In this document: positions 45,585 through 55,326 of the stretch, piece after piece
Layout: each line of letters begins with the position of its first letter
How positions within the stretch are numbered: position 1 is the first letter of the stretch
Source of the DNA: Ignavibacteriales bacterium
GTDB lineage: Bacteria > Bacteroidota > Ignavibacteria > Ignavibacteriales > Ignavibacteriaceae
Length of the DNA: 64,000 nt
Assembly (NCBI GenBank): GCA_016707115.1
Contig: JADJIH010000021.1
Location: 157,705 to 221,704, forward strand
Reading direction: 5' to 3'
Notes under the pieces: model-generated
What the model saw: the letters and a program-made list of their open reading frames with translations, nothing else
The model's database searches: none
What the model was told of the DNA's origin: nothing
Made by a program: the position numbers and the translations under genes

Positions 45585-46580
45585 ATGAAAAATTATTTAA
45601 TAATATTTTTAACAGTGCTTTGCTTCGGCAACGTCTTCGCACAAAATCCTAATCTGGGAACTTCAGGTGCACAGTTTTTACAACTGCCGGTTGGCGCACG
45701 CTCAGAAGCAATGGGCGGTGCAATGGTTGGTCTTGCAGATGATGCTTCTGCTATATTCTGGAATCCTGCAGGAATTGTAAAAGTGAATAATGTACAGGCA
45801 CATTTTTCTTATATGAATTGGTTTGATCTTTTTGATTTTAATGCTGCTTCTATTGTTTATAATGCTGGTGATATAGGAACGTTTGGGGCAAGTATGGTGC
45901 TGTTTACTACAGATGATATGGAGATAACTACAGAAGAGCAGCCAAATGGAACCGGAAGATATTTTGATGCCGGTGATATTGCACTTGGAATTTCTTATGC
46001 CAAATATCTAACAGATAGATTCAGTGTTGGTTTAACTGTAAAATATATAGAGCAAAGAATCTGGAATGAATCAGCATCAGGTTTTGCTTTCGATATTGGA
46101 ACGCAGTACAGATTAGATTTTCAAAATCTAACAATAGCAATGTGTATGTCAAATTTTGGTCCGGATATGAAATTCACTGGTTCCGATCTGGAATTTTTAA
46201 CAAGGGTTGATGATAATTATACTACGAGTAGATTAGTACCAAGTCAATTAAGTACACAAGAATATCCGTTGCCATTAAATTTTCAAGTGGGAATCGGCTT
46301 TGATGTTTTTGAATATGAATTTGTAAAGATGAAAGGTGCAATTGATGTAACTCATCCAAATGATAATGCAGAACGCGCACACTTTGGAACTGAGTTTTCT
46401 TTCTTTGATAGATTTTTTGTTCGTGGTGGATATAAATTCAATTATGATGATCAGGATTTTACATTTGGCGCCGGTGCAAATGTTCCTTTAGGAGGCAGTG
46501 CAGTTTATTTTGATTATGCATTTTCACTTTATAATATTTTACCAAGTGTTCATCGAATTTCAGTTAATTTAAGTTTTTGA
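45585..46580 (+). CDS. PorV/PorQ-family outer-membrane protein
   Basis: Intact 331-residue member of the family. A signal peptide ends NVFAQ. It contains QLPVGARSEAMGGAMVGLAD, ASAIFWNPAGIVKV, barrel strands and C-terminal VHRISVNLSF. Members carry T9SS cargo or serve in sugar and peptide uptake complexes. Compared with the copy at 11032-12068 the order of motifs is the same and the sequence is clearly diverged. It lies 18 bases after the large secreted protein gene and is probably co-transcribed with it. Confidence 0.9.
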   Translation: MKNYLIIFLTVLCFGNVFAQNPNLGTSGAQFLQLPVGARSEAMGGAMVGLADDASAIFWNPAGIVKVNNVQAHFSYMNWFDLFDFNAASIVYNAGDIGTFGASMVLFTTDDMEITTEEQPNGTGRYFDAGDIALGISYAKYLTDRFSVGLTVKYIEQRIWNESASGFAFDIGTQYRLDFQNLTIAMCMSNFGPDMKFTGSDLEFLTRVDDNYTTSRLVPSQLSTQEYPLPLNFQVGIGFDVFEYEFVKMKGAIDVTHPNDNAERAHFGTEFSFFDRFFVRGGYKFNYDDQDFTFGAGANVPLGGSAVYFDYAFSLYNILPSVHRISVNLSF

Positions 46581-46595
46581 TAAATGATTAATCTT

Positions 46596-47812
46596 ATGAA
46601 AATATTTTTCGTCTCTTTGATGATTTTTTTAACTTCTATCATTTCGATAATCCTTGCACAACTGCTGTTGTTTCAGGTAAAGCAACAGATGATGGAAGAC
46701 CATTATTATTAAAAAATCGTGATGCAGATGCTTTGCAAAATAAATTAGTTTATTTCTTTGATGGGAAATATAGATTTATCGGGCTTGTTAATTCTGAAGA
46801 TAAAGAAAACAAAGATGTTTGGTGTGGATTTAATGCTGCTGGTTTTGGAATAATGAATTCAGCTTCTTATAACCTTAAGATGAATGACACAACAACAATT
46901 TCTGATCTTGAAGGCAGGATCATGAAATTGGCTTTGGAAACTTGTGCAACACTTGAGGATTTTGAAAAATTGTTAAATGATCTGCCAAAACCTCTTGGTG
47001 TTGAAGCAAACTTTGGAGTTATTGATGCAAACGGCGGTGCAGCATATTATGAAACTGATAATTTTAAGTTTATTAAATATGATGTTAATGATCCTTCAGT
47101 TGCACCAAACGGATATCTAATCAGAACAAATTATTCTGTGGCTGGTGAAGACAACAAAGGCTATGGCTATATAAGATATGCTACAGCAAGCGGACTTTTT
47201 GAAAATCAAACTAAAAACGGAAAACTATCATTTGAGTTTTTGATAAATGATGTTCCAAGATGTTTAGTTCATTCATTTACTAAAACTGATCTCACAAAAT
47301 CCTTACCTGCAAATGAGAGCGAAGCAAATTACATTTTCTTTAGAGATTACATTCCAAGACACTCAAGTTCAGCAGCGATTGTTGTACAAGGAGTAAAAGA
47401 AAATGAATCAGCATCACTTACAACAATGTGGACAATACTTGGATTTCCACTAACTTCAGTTATAATTCCTGTTTGGCTTCTTGAAGATGGAACGATGCCA
47501 AAAGTTCTACAAGCTGATGAAACAGGAAATGCTCCATTATGTAATGTTGCTCTTCAATTAAAAGATAAAGTATTTTCATCACAAAATGATGCAAGCGAAA
47601 ATTATTTGAACTTATCAGCATTGATGAATAAAGAAAATTCAGGTGTTCGCCAAAAATTAATTCCAATTGAAGAACAAGTTTTAGCAAGAGCAAAAAATAT
47701 TTTAATCGATTTTAGAAAAGTTGGAGTCAATTATTCTGAAGCTAAAGAATTTTATAGTTGGATTGATAATGATGTTTATAGTGAAATCAAATCGAAGTTT
47801 AAGTTGAATTGA
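46596..47812 (+). CDS. Peptidase C45-like / acyltransferase-type Ntn hydrolase, N-terminal frameshift
   Basis: The main frame 46733-47812 lacks its start. A signal-peptide frame from ATG 46596 (MKIFFVSLMIFLTS) joins it if one G is added near 46653, giving DNPCTTAVVSGKATDDGRPL then KNRDAD. This is the Ntn-hydrolase pattern with an N-terminal catalytic cysteine, as in acyl-CoA:6-aminopenicillanate acyltransferase (C45) and linear-amide hydrolases. The restored length is about 405 aa. Such enzymes cut or form amide bonds on small substrates; here it would act outside the cytoplasm. It follows PorV by 15 bases. Confidence 0.72.
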
Positions 47813-47824
47813 TAACTACTCATA

Positions 47825-49900
47825 GTGAAAATAATATCTAAAATAATCCTATCTCTTCTTCTTACTATTAATCTTGCTCTCAATCTTTATGCTCAAGGAT
47901 ATATTTGCGCAGTTGGCGGCGGAAGCGAAGATTATGGTGATTGGAGTGATGCACCTTATAGTTGGGTTGTTCAAAAATCCGACAGCGGAAAAATTATAAT
48001 TCTGGGTGTTAGCAGTGCAACAGAATGGCTTCCAACATACTTTATGTCATTCGGAGCTGATACAGCTTATAATAAAACCATTTCTACAATTGCAGTTGCA
48101 AATCTTCAAGAAACCTACAATGAACTTATTACTGCAAAAGCAATTTTCATTCGTGGTGGTGATCAATGGGATTACATTCGTTTGTGGAAAGGGACTAAAG
48201 TTGATTCGGCGATAAATTTTGTTTTTCAGAATGGTGGAGTAATAGCAGGAACGAGTGCCGGAGCCGCAGTACTTGGTGATGTCGATTTTAGTGCACAAAG
48301 CGGTTCAGCCTATCCAGATGAAGCATTGCAAAATCCTTTTTACAGCAGAATGAAGTTTGAAAATAATTTCCTAAATCTTATTCCTAATGTTTTGTTTGAT
48401 ACACATTTTACTGAACGAGCAAGGCACGGAAGATTAATTGCTATGATTTATAATCAGCATTATTCTTCAAGCAGAGATTTAATTGGTGCCGGAATAGATG
48501 ATAGAACTGCAATCTGCATTTCTCCGGATGGAATTGGTGAAGTAATGGGCAGTGGAGCAGTTTCTATTTTCTATAAAGATGATTTAACAAAGTATTCTCC
48601 TATTACAAATGGTAAATACACAATAGAGAATTTGAGATCACACCTTTTAACAAACGGTTGGAAATATGATTTTATTAATAATGAAATATCAATTATTCCG
48701 GAATCTGCAAAAGATGTTGATCCAAACCGTGTTTGGCAATATCCACAAACAAGTTTTACTTTAACGGGCGATAATAATTTATCTGCACAATTAAATAATT
48801 TAAGTTCATTTCTAAACGAAGTTAATTCTACAAATGTTTTGGTTATATCGCATCCAGGATTTAGTAATTCTATTACAACTATTACTGATTTTTTAAGCTC
48901 GATAAATGTAACGTTTGATGTATTGAATATTACAACTGCAAATCTCAACAATTCTGCAGATGCAGGAAAAATAAATCAGGCAACGTGTTTTATTTTTGCA
49001 GGTGATTCATTAAATGTGTTAAGTTATTTAAATCAACCAGTTGGTTTGGTAAATGCTGCATTCTATAATCAGCTTGCACAGCAAATTCCGGTTTTCTTTT
49101 TTGGCAATCCTGGGAAAATCGCAGGCCATCATTTTATTGGAAACACAGACACAGATTTATATGCTGGATATCGTGGTAAAATGACTATCAATGAAGGCTT
49201 ATTCATTTTTCCTGAGCTAATATTTCAACCATTATTATTTGATAATTCAGATTATTATGAAAATAGGATGAGTTCTGTTTTGTGGGGAATGATGCGTAAT
49301 AGAAAAAGGATTGGAATTTATCTTAACGGAAATGATGTCGTAAAAATTAAATCATTAGAAAACTATATAAGCGGAAATGTTCAAATTCCATATATGATAG
49401 TTGATGCAAGAGAAACAACAAAAGTAGATTCATCAACTTATCGTGCCAGCGGAAGTATTGGTCCAAGACAAATTGTTGCGATGAATGATGTTCGATTTTC
49501 TGTCACAAATTATTATAATATAAATTATTTAATTGAGATGGGAGCTTTTGATCATCTTACTGTGATTGATGACCAAAGCGAAACTAACTTAGAACTAAAA
49601 AGTTTTCAATTGTATCAGAACTATCCTAATCCATTTAATCCATATACAACAATCAGTTTTTCAATCCCAACCTCTCCAACATCCTCCCCTTTGCGAAAGG
49701 GGAGGAACGAGGTGGGGTTTGTTACTCTTACAATTTACGATATACTTGGAAGAAAAATTGCAACACTATTAAATGAAGAATTGAATCCTGGTTATTATGA
49801 AGTGTCGTTTAATGGGTCAAATCTTTCAAGCGGAACTTACTTTTATAAACTTTCAACTCAAGATTATTCAGAAACAAAATCAATGGTACTATTAAAATGA
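47825..49900 (+). CDS. Cyanophycinase-like protein with duplicated-type second domain and T9SS sorting domain
   Basis: This 691-residue protein probably starts at a GTG (47825). A signal peptide ends NLYAQ. Domain 1 (about 22-290) is cyanophycinase-like: AKAIFIRGGDQWDYIRLWKG, the nucleophile elbow GVIAGTSAGAAVLGD (Ser about 144) and DTHFTERARHGRLIAMI. Domain 2 (about 300-590) has a similar alpha/beta look (VLVISHPGFSNSITTITDF, VFFFGNPGKIAGHHF) without a visible nucleophile. The tail (about 595-691) is a T9SS sorting domain interrupted by about 17 residues (TSPTSSPLRKGRNEVGF) coded by a palindromic repeat. It should be a surface enzyme on an aspartate-rich or isopeptide polymer. Confidence 0.82.
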   Translation: MKIISKIILSLLLTINLALNLYAQGYICAVGGGSEDYGDWSDAPYSWVVQKSDSGKIIILGVSSATEWLPTYFMSFGADTAYNKTISTIAVANLQETYNELITAKAIFIRGGDQWDYIRLWKGTKVDSAINFVFQNGGVIAGTSAGAAVLGDVDFSAQSGSAYPDEALQNPFYSRMKFENNFLNLIPNVLFDTHFTERARHGRLIAMIYNQHYSSSRDLIGAGIDDRTAICISPDGIGEVMGSGAVSIFYKDDLTKYSPITNGKYTIENLRSHLLTNGWKYDFINNEISIIPESAKDVDPNRVWQYPQTSFTLTGDNNLSAQLNNLSSFLNEVNSTNVLVISHPGFSNSITTITDFLSSINVTFDVLNITTANLNNSADAGKINQATCFIFAGDSLNVLSYLNQPVGLVNAAFYNQLAQQIPVFFFGNPGKIAGHHFIGNTDTDLYAGYRGKMTINEGLFIFPELIFQPLLFDNSDYYENRMSSVLWGMMRNRKRIGIYLNGNDVVKIKSLENYISGNVQIPYMIVDARETTKVDSSTYRASGSIGPRQIVAMNDVRFSVTNYYNINYLIEMGAFDHLTVIDDQSETNLELKSFQLYQNYPNPFNPYTTISFSIPTSPTSSPLRKGRNEVGFVTLTIYDILGRKIATLLNEELNPGYYEVSFNGSNLSSGTYFYKLSTQDYSETKSMVLLK
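49667..49719. repeat. Palindromic repeat inserted in frame inside a coding region
   Basis: ctcccctttgcg and aaaggggag form the central hairpin, and aacctctcc / gaggtggggtt the flanks. It lies within the T9SS sorting domain of the cyanophycinase-like protein and keeps the frame. Homologous domains in this window lack these residues. Confidence 0.75.
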
Positions 49901-51390
49901 CAAAATTAATTTTCTTTGTTTTTATTCTTACGGCTGTCAATATGTTTTCACAAAGCCTTATTACACCTTTGCAAAAATCTGATTATAAAAAAATCACTTC
50001 TCATTCAGAGCTTTCGCAATTCATAAAAGAAGTTGATGATAAATCTGATTTGATTAAAAGTGAAGTACTAACAAAATCTGTTGAAGGCAGAGAATTATTT
50101 GCAGTTTACTTTTCTAAAGATGGTTTTGGTAAAGATGAATCAAAAATAAAAGTGCTAATCTTTGCTCAACAGCATGGAAATGAGCAATCAGGAAAAGAAG
50201 GTGCATTATTATTGATCAATGAATTACTGAAACCTAAAAACCAATACTTATTTGATAAAATTGATTTTGTACTTGTTCCGCAAATGAATCCTGATGGTTC
50301 TGAAAAAAATCAGAGACGCAATGGAAATAGTATGGATCTTAATCGTAATCATTTAATTCTTACGGAACCAGAAACAATCGGACTTCATAAGTTATTTAAT
50401 AAATATTTGTTTGAAGTAACAATGGATGTTCACGAGTATGCTCCTTATGGTGAAACATATAAAGAATATGGTTACAGACATAACAATGACGAAGAACTTG
50501 GTGTTAATACGAATATTAATATTGATGAAAAAATCAGAACAATGCAGAAGAAAGTTTATCTGCCTTATATTGAAAAATATTTTGAGGATAGAAACTTTTC
50601 ATATTTTGAATACAGTCCCGGTGGACCACCAGAAATTGATTACATTAGACACAGTACGTTTGATATAAATGACGGAAGACAAAGTTTAGGAATACAAAAT
50701 ACTTTTTCCTTTATACAGGAAGGATTAAATGGTAAAGATGTTTTTATTGATAACATTAAACATCGCGCTGAAGGACAAATGACCGGAATGCTTGGATTAC
50801 TTGAGTTTGCATATAATCATAAAGATGAAATTAAGAACTTAGTAAAAACCGAAAGAGAAAAATTAATTAGCAATAATGTATCAGGTAAAGTTGCAATCCA
50901 ATTAGATCATTTTTCTGATGGAAGTAAACTTGAACTTCCTTTGCTTTCATATTATTCGAATAAAGATACCGTAATAACAGTAAGTGATTATCGTCCAATT
51001 GTAAAATCTATTTATGATGTTGTTAGACCAAAAGGGTATTTGGTTCCAAAAAGTTTAAAAGAAATTGTTGATTGGGCAGATAGACATGAATTAACTTATT
51101 CTGATTATAAAAAATCTGATGATGATAAGATAGAACAATACTTTATTAGTGGAATTGACTCAATGGATTTTGAAAGAGATATAATTGTAAATCCAACTGT
51201 TGAAGTTGATCCAATCAAAAATGATTTGGTTGAAGCTGATTATATTTTTATTCCGGTAAATCAACTAAGAAATAATATGATCGTAATTGCACTAGAACCA
51301 AAATCGGAATTAGGTTTAGTTACGTATAAACAGTTTGAACATCTTCTTAAGAAAGGTGAAATATTTCCTATACTTAGATTGGTGAACTAG
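49897..51390 (+). CDS. M14-family zinc carboxypeptidase, exported
   Basis: The 497 residues have a signal peptide (MTKLIFFVFILTAVNMFSQ). The M14 zinc site is clear: LIFAQQHGNEQSGKEGA (His-x-x-Glu, about 92-95) and the third ligand in VTMDVHEYAPYG (about 186). DGSEKNQRRNGNSMDLNRNH is the substrate-carboxylate region. It should remove C-terminal residues from peptides in the periplasm or outside. It overlaps the upstream cyanophycinase-like gene by four bases (ATGA), so the two are translated together and may act in sequence on one polymer. Confidence 0.9.
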   Translation: MTKLIFFVFILTAVNMFSQSLITPLQKSDYKKITSHSELSQFIKEVDDKSDLIKSEVLTKSVEGRELFAVYFSKDGFGKDESKIKVLIFAQQHGNEQSGKEGALLLINELLKPKNQYLFDKIDFVLVPQMNPDGSEKNQRRNGNSMDLNRNHLILTEPETIGLHKLFNKYLFEVTMDVHEYAPYGETYKEYGYRHNNDEELGVNTNINIDEKIRTMQKKVYLPYIEKYFEDRNFSYFEYSPGGPPEIDYIRHSTFDINDGRQSLGIQNTFSFIQEGLNGKDVFIDNIKHRAEGQMTGMLGLLEFAYNHKDEIKNLVKTEREKLISNNVSGKVAIQLDHFSDGSKLELPLLSYYSNKDTVITVSDYRPIVKSIYDVVRPKGYLVPKSLKEIVDWADRHELTYSDYKKSDDDKIEQYFISGIDSMDFERDIIVNPTVEVDPIKNDLVEADYIFIPVNQLRNNMIVIALEPKSELGLVTYKQFEHLLKKGEIFPILRLVN

Positions 51391-51567
51391 GTTTATATTA
51401 ATGTCATTGAGAGTGATATTTAAGTAATATGAATTCATTACAACAAAATATTAGTAATCATTCAGTCAATTTTATGAATCGATTTAGCGGTTTATAAGAG
51501 TTCTTCATCTATTTAAATAACACAACAGAAATTGTTGTATGTAAAAACAAAATTTATGGAGAATAAA

Positions 51568-52707
51568 ATGAATGTACTTGTTTTAGGTTGCGGCCTTGTC
51601 GGTCGCCCAATGGCTTTGGATCTTGCGAATGATGAATCATTTAATGTAACAGTTGCTGACATCAATCTAAAAAATCTAAAAAAAATTCCAGCGACTCTTC
51701 CAATTAAAAAGATGCAAAAAGATCTTTCAAATCCTGATCAAATAAAATCTTTATTAAAAAAAGCTGATATTGTAATAAACGCTGTGCCTGGATTTATGGG
51801 ATTTAATACTCTTAGAGAGATCATTAAAGCAAAAAAAAATGTAGTTGATATTGCTTTTTTCCCTGAGAATCCATTTGAACTTGATGAGCTTGCAAAACAA
51901 AATAATGTTACTGCTGTTGTTGATTGCGGAGTTGCACCTGGAATGAGTAATCTACTTGCCGGTTATGTTAATTCAATTTTAGATAAGACAGAAACAGTTT
52001 TAATCTATGTCGGAGGCTTGCCTGTTGTACGGGAATTTCCATACGAATACAAAGCCGGATTTTCACCAATCGATGTGATAGAAGAATACACACGTCCCGC
52101 AAGATATATTGAAAATGGAACTTTAGTTATTCGTCCTGCATTATCCGATCCTGAGTTTCTAAACTTTGATGAAGTTGGAACCCTTGAAGCTTTTAACAGT
52201 GATGGCTTAAGAACGCTCGCTATTACTCTAACTGCACCAAATATGAAAGAGAAAACACTTCGTTATCCTGGTCATATTGAAAAAATGCGTGTGCTGCGTG
52301 AGTCTGGATTTTTCAGTCAGGATGAAATTGAAGTTAATGGAGTTAAAATTAAACCTATCGATTTCACATCAAAGTTATTATTTCCTATGTGGGAACTTAA
52401 AGAAGGCGATGAAGAATTTACTGTGATGAAAGTAATTGTTGAAGGTGAAAAAGATAAAAAGAAAATCCGATACACTTATAATTTGTTAGATCGTCATGAC
52501 AAAAAAACAAATATTCACTCTATGGCAAGAACAACGGGTTATACAGCCACAACCATGGTTCGGCTATTAGCAAAAGGAATGTTCGATCAAAAAGGAATTT
52601 GTCCGCCTGAGTATATCGGGCAAAAACCTGAATGCGTGGATTTCGTTTTGAATGAGCTAAAAGAAAAAGGAGTAATCTATAATAAAGTTATAGAAACTTT
52701 GAAATAA
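51568..52707 (+). CDS. Saccharopine dehydrogenase-like oxidoreductase
   Basis: ATG 51568 is chosen because ggag lies just before it and the Rossmann start MNVLVLGCGLVGRPMALDLA then follows at once; a longer frame begins at a TTG at 51532. It has about 379 residues. It has a dinucleotide-binding GxGxxG, NAVPGFMGFNTLREIIKAK, CGVAPGMSNLLAGYVN and a long alpha/beta C-terminal domain, as in saccharopine, carboxynorspermidine and lysine/2-oxoadipate-type reductases. It acts in the cytoplasm on an amino acid conjugate with NAD(P). Its stop overlaps the next start by one base. The precise substrate is unknown. Confidence 0.85.
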   Translation: MNVLVLGCGLVGRPMALDLANDESFNVTVADINLKNLKKIPATLPIKKMQKDLSNPDQIKSLLKKADIVINAVPGFMGFNTLREIIKAKKNVVDIAFFPENPFELDELAKQNNVTAVVDCGVAPGMSNLLAGYVNSILDKTETVLIYVGGLPVVREFPYEYKAGFSPIDVIEEYTRPARYIENGTLVIRPALSDPEFLNFDEVGTLEAFNSDGLRTLAITLTAPNMKEKTLRYPGHIEKMRVLRESGFFSQDEIEVNGVKIKPIDFTSKLLFPMWELKEGDEEFTVMKVIVEGEKDKKKIRYTYNLLDRHDKKTNIHSMARTTGYTATTMVRLLAKGMFDQKGICPPEYIGQKPECVDFVLNELKEKGVIYNKVIETLK

Positions 52708-53743
52708 TGAAATTGAATCACTCGCTTAATAAAATAAAAACAATAAAATTAGCAAGTATTCCAACTCCTTTGGATGAAGCTAAACGATTAGCAGATAAAA
52801 TTGGTCTATCAAAATTATTTATTAAGCGAGATGATTTAACCGGGCTTGCTGGTGGCGGAAACAAAGCCAGAAAACTTGAATATGATTTTGCAGAAATTAT
52901 AAATGGCGGATATGATGTTGTAATTACTGCCGGCGGAATTCAATCCAATCATGCAAGAATGACAGCAGCCGCAGCACGCAAACTTGGTCTTGATATTAAA
53001 CTTGTTCTTGGCGGACCTGATTTTGAAATCGCAAAAGGAAATTTACTTCTTGATGTTATGTTCAATGCTGAGATAAGATATTTAGTTGATGATGATGCAA
53101 ATGTTAGTTTGGAAAATGAAATGCAAAAATGGTCTGATGAACTTTTACAAAAAGGAAGAAAACCATTTGTAATTCCAATTGGTGGAAGCACAGGACTTGG
53201 AGCACTTGGTTATGTTAAAGCAATGGAAGAACTTTCCGCACAACTTGAAAATGACAATGTGCAAATAATTGTTGGAGTTGGTTCGTGCGGAACTTTAGCA
53301 GGAACAATTCTAGGTTCAAAAATATTTATGCCTAATGCCAGAGTAATTGGTATAAGTGTTTCAAGAACTCTGAAGCAATTAAAAAAAGAACTTCTGAATT
53401 GATCCAGGAAAGTGCTGAATTGATTAATTATAGACTTGATGAGCAAATATTAATTGAATGTTACGATGTTTATCATAATGAATATGGAATAATTACTGAA
53501 GCAGGTAAGCAAGCAATTGATGATACAGCAAATCTGGAAGGAATTTTTCTTGATCCGATTTATACAGGCAAAGTTATGGCTGGTCTAATCGATTTGGTTG
53601 ATAAAAATATTATTGATAAAAATATTCCAGTAATATTTATTCATACTGGCGGAATGCCAATTATATTTTCTTTTGAATCAGAGCTTGGTAGTAAAATTAA
53701 CTGTACAAAGATTATTCCGAAGAATAAACTGAACGATGCATAG
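52707..53743 (+). CDS. D-cysteine desulfhydrase / ACC deaminase-like PLP enzyme, one frameshift
   Basis: ORF 52707-53402 carries the PLP site FIKRDDLTGLAGGGNKARK (Schiff-base Lys about 53) then LEYDFAEI, AGGIQSNHARMTAAAARKLG, and GVGSCGTLAGTILGSK for the phosphate. After a shift near 53370 (SVSRTSEAIKKRTSELIQES restores it) ORF 53399-53743 continues with the family C-terminus, EGIFLDPIYTGKVMAGLID and IPVIFIHTGGMP. Joined it is about 345 aa. The family deaminates D-cysteine, D-amino acids or 1-aminocyclopropane-1-carboxylate. It lies between the saccharopine-dehydrogenase-like and beta-lactamase-fold genes with overlaps of 1 and 8 bases. Confidence 0.88.
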
Positions 53744-55217
53744 AATAATAACGATTTTGCTTTTCTTTTTAGCTTTCAACTTAAACATCTTTCCTCAAGA
53801 TACTATTCAATCCCTTATACAAAAATTCACCGATAAAGATCAATTTATAAATGGTGAGGCAATAAATGAATTAGTAAAGATTGGGGAACCAGCTGTTGAG
53901 TACTTAACAAAATCATTACAAGATGAAGATGAAAATGTTAGATGGTGCTCAGCAATTGCATTAGAAAAAATTAGTCCAGCCGGTAAACAAGCAATTCCTT
54001 TTTTAATTAAAGCACTTCAGGATAAAAACTCAGATGTAAGATGGTGTTCTGCACTCGCGCTCGGTAAGTTTCAAACTGATGCCGTATCAGCAATTTCTGA
54101 ATTACAAAAGCTTTTATATGATGAAGATTATGATGTTCGATGGGCAGCATATATTTCATTAAGTAAGATTGATAAAAAATCTTTGAATGTTGCTCCTAAT
54201 CTTTCTGAAAAAATAAATATAATAGAGAAGTTAACTCCTGAATTGATGGATGAATTAAATGTTCCTGGAGTTTCAATCAGCATAATTTCTGATAAAAATA
54301 TTTTCTATTCGAAATATTTTGGTATTGCTGATGCGAATACTAAAGTGCAGGTTGATGAAAAAACAATGTTTGAAGCCTGTTCAATGAGTAAACCTGTATT
54401 TGCATATCTTGTATTAAAATTAGTTGAAAAAGGTAAACTGGATTTAGACAAACCTCTTTATGATTATCTACCTGAAAATTTTATTTGTGAAGATGAAGAT
54501 TATTCAAAACAAATTACAGCAAGAATGATTTTATCCCACACAAGCGGACTGCCGAATTGGCGAAAGGGAAGTGAAGAAAACGAAAGTCCTCTGCCAATTT
54601 ATTTTAAACCGGGAACAAAATTCAGTTACTCTGGTGAAGGAATTTATTATTTACAAAGAGTAGTTGAACATATCACAAATGAACCATTAGAATCTATTGC
54701 AAAACGAACTTTGTTTGATAAACTTGGATTAGAATCAACAAGTTTTGTATGGACTGAAAAGCTGAATCCACAAATTGCAACCGGACACAACACTGATGGA
54801 AAATGTAATGAGCGAAAAAAATATCTTCACGGTAATGCAGCCTACACTCTTTACACAACGTCTGATGAATATGCAAAACTGATCATTGAAATTATGAAAC
54901 CTGGAAATCAAAATGATTATTCACTTTCTAACTCAATGATAAAAGAAATGTTAACTCATCAGGTTCGTGTTGATACTCGTGAAGTGATTGATAGACCGGG
55001 AAGAAATTTGGGTTTGCAAGGATTCAGAGGATTAGGCTGGGCTATTGATTCAACAATTACTGGTGATGTAGTTTATCATAGCGGATCAAATCAAACAGGT
55101 TTTAGATGCTATTCACAATTCAGTCCAAAGGATGGTTCCGGAATTGTGATAATGACTAATGGAGAAAATGGAAGTGAACTCTGGCAAAGAATAATAAAAG
55201 TTATTGGTGATTTATAA
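53736..55217 (+). CDS. HEAT-repeat plus beta-lactamase-fold serine hydrolase, exported
   Basis: In this 493-residue protein a signal peptide ends NIFPQ (about 21). Residues about 30-150 form HEAT/PBS-lyase-type repeats (EDENVRWCSAIALEKI, DKNSDVRWCSALALGKF, DEDYDVRWAAYISLSKI). Residues about 160-490 form a class C beta-lactamase/D-aminopeptidase fold: catalytic SMSK in EACSMSKPVFAYLVLKL (Ser about 216), YSGEG near 300 as the Tyr motif, and HSGSN near 448 in place of KTG. It could be an esterase, D-aminopeptidase or peptidase acting outside the cytoplasm. The HEAT front part on this fold is uncommon. It overlaps the upstream PLP gene by eight bases. Confidence 0.88.
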   Translation: MHRIITILLFFLAFNLNIFPQDTIQSLIQKFTDKDQFINGEAINELVKIGEPAVEYLTKSLQDEDENVRWCSAIALEKISPAGKQAIPFLIKALQDKNSDVRWCSALALGKFQTDAVSAISELQKLLYDEDYDVRWAAYISLSKIDKKSLNVAPNLSEKINIIEKLTPELMDELNVPGVSISIISDKNIFYSKYFGIADANTKVQVDEKTMFEACSMSKPVFAYLVLKLVEKGKLDLDKPLYDYLPENFICEDEDYSKQITARMILSHTSGLPNWRKGSEENESPLPIYFKPGTKFSYSGEGIYYLQRVVEHITNEPLESIAKRTLFDKLGLESTSFVWTEKLNPQIATGHNTDGKCNERKKYLHGNAAYTLYTTSDEYAKLIIEIMKPGNQNDYSLSNSMIKEMLTHQVRVDTREVIDRPGRNLGLQGFRGLGWAIDSTITGDVVYHSGSNQTGFRCYSQFSPKDGSGIVIMTNGENGSELWQRIIKVIGDL

Positions 55218-55230
55218 GATTAAAAACAGA

Positions 55231-55305
55231 TGTCATCCTGAGCTTGTCGAAGGATGATAGTTAGATCATTTTTTTAATTCACATTTCGACAAGCTCAATG
55301 TGACA
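55231..55305. repeat. Dispersed GTCATCCTGAGC-type palindromic repeat
   Basis: tgtcatcctgagcttgtcga at the left and tttcgacaagctcaatgtga at the right form inverted arms separated by an AT-rich middle. It fills the gap before the enolase-superfamily gene. Confidence 0.75.
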
Positions 55306-55326
55306 ATTATTTCTAATAGGATCAAA

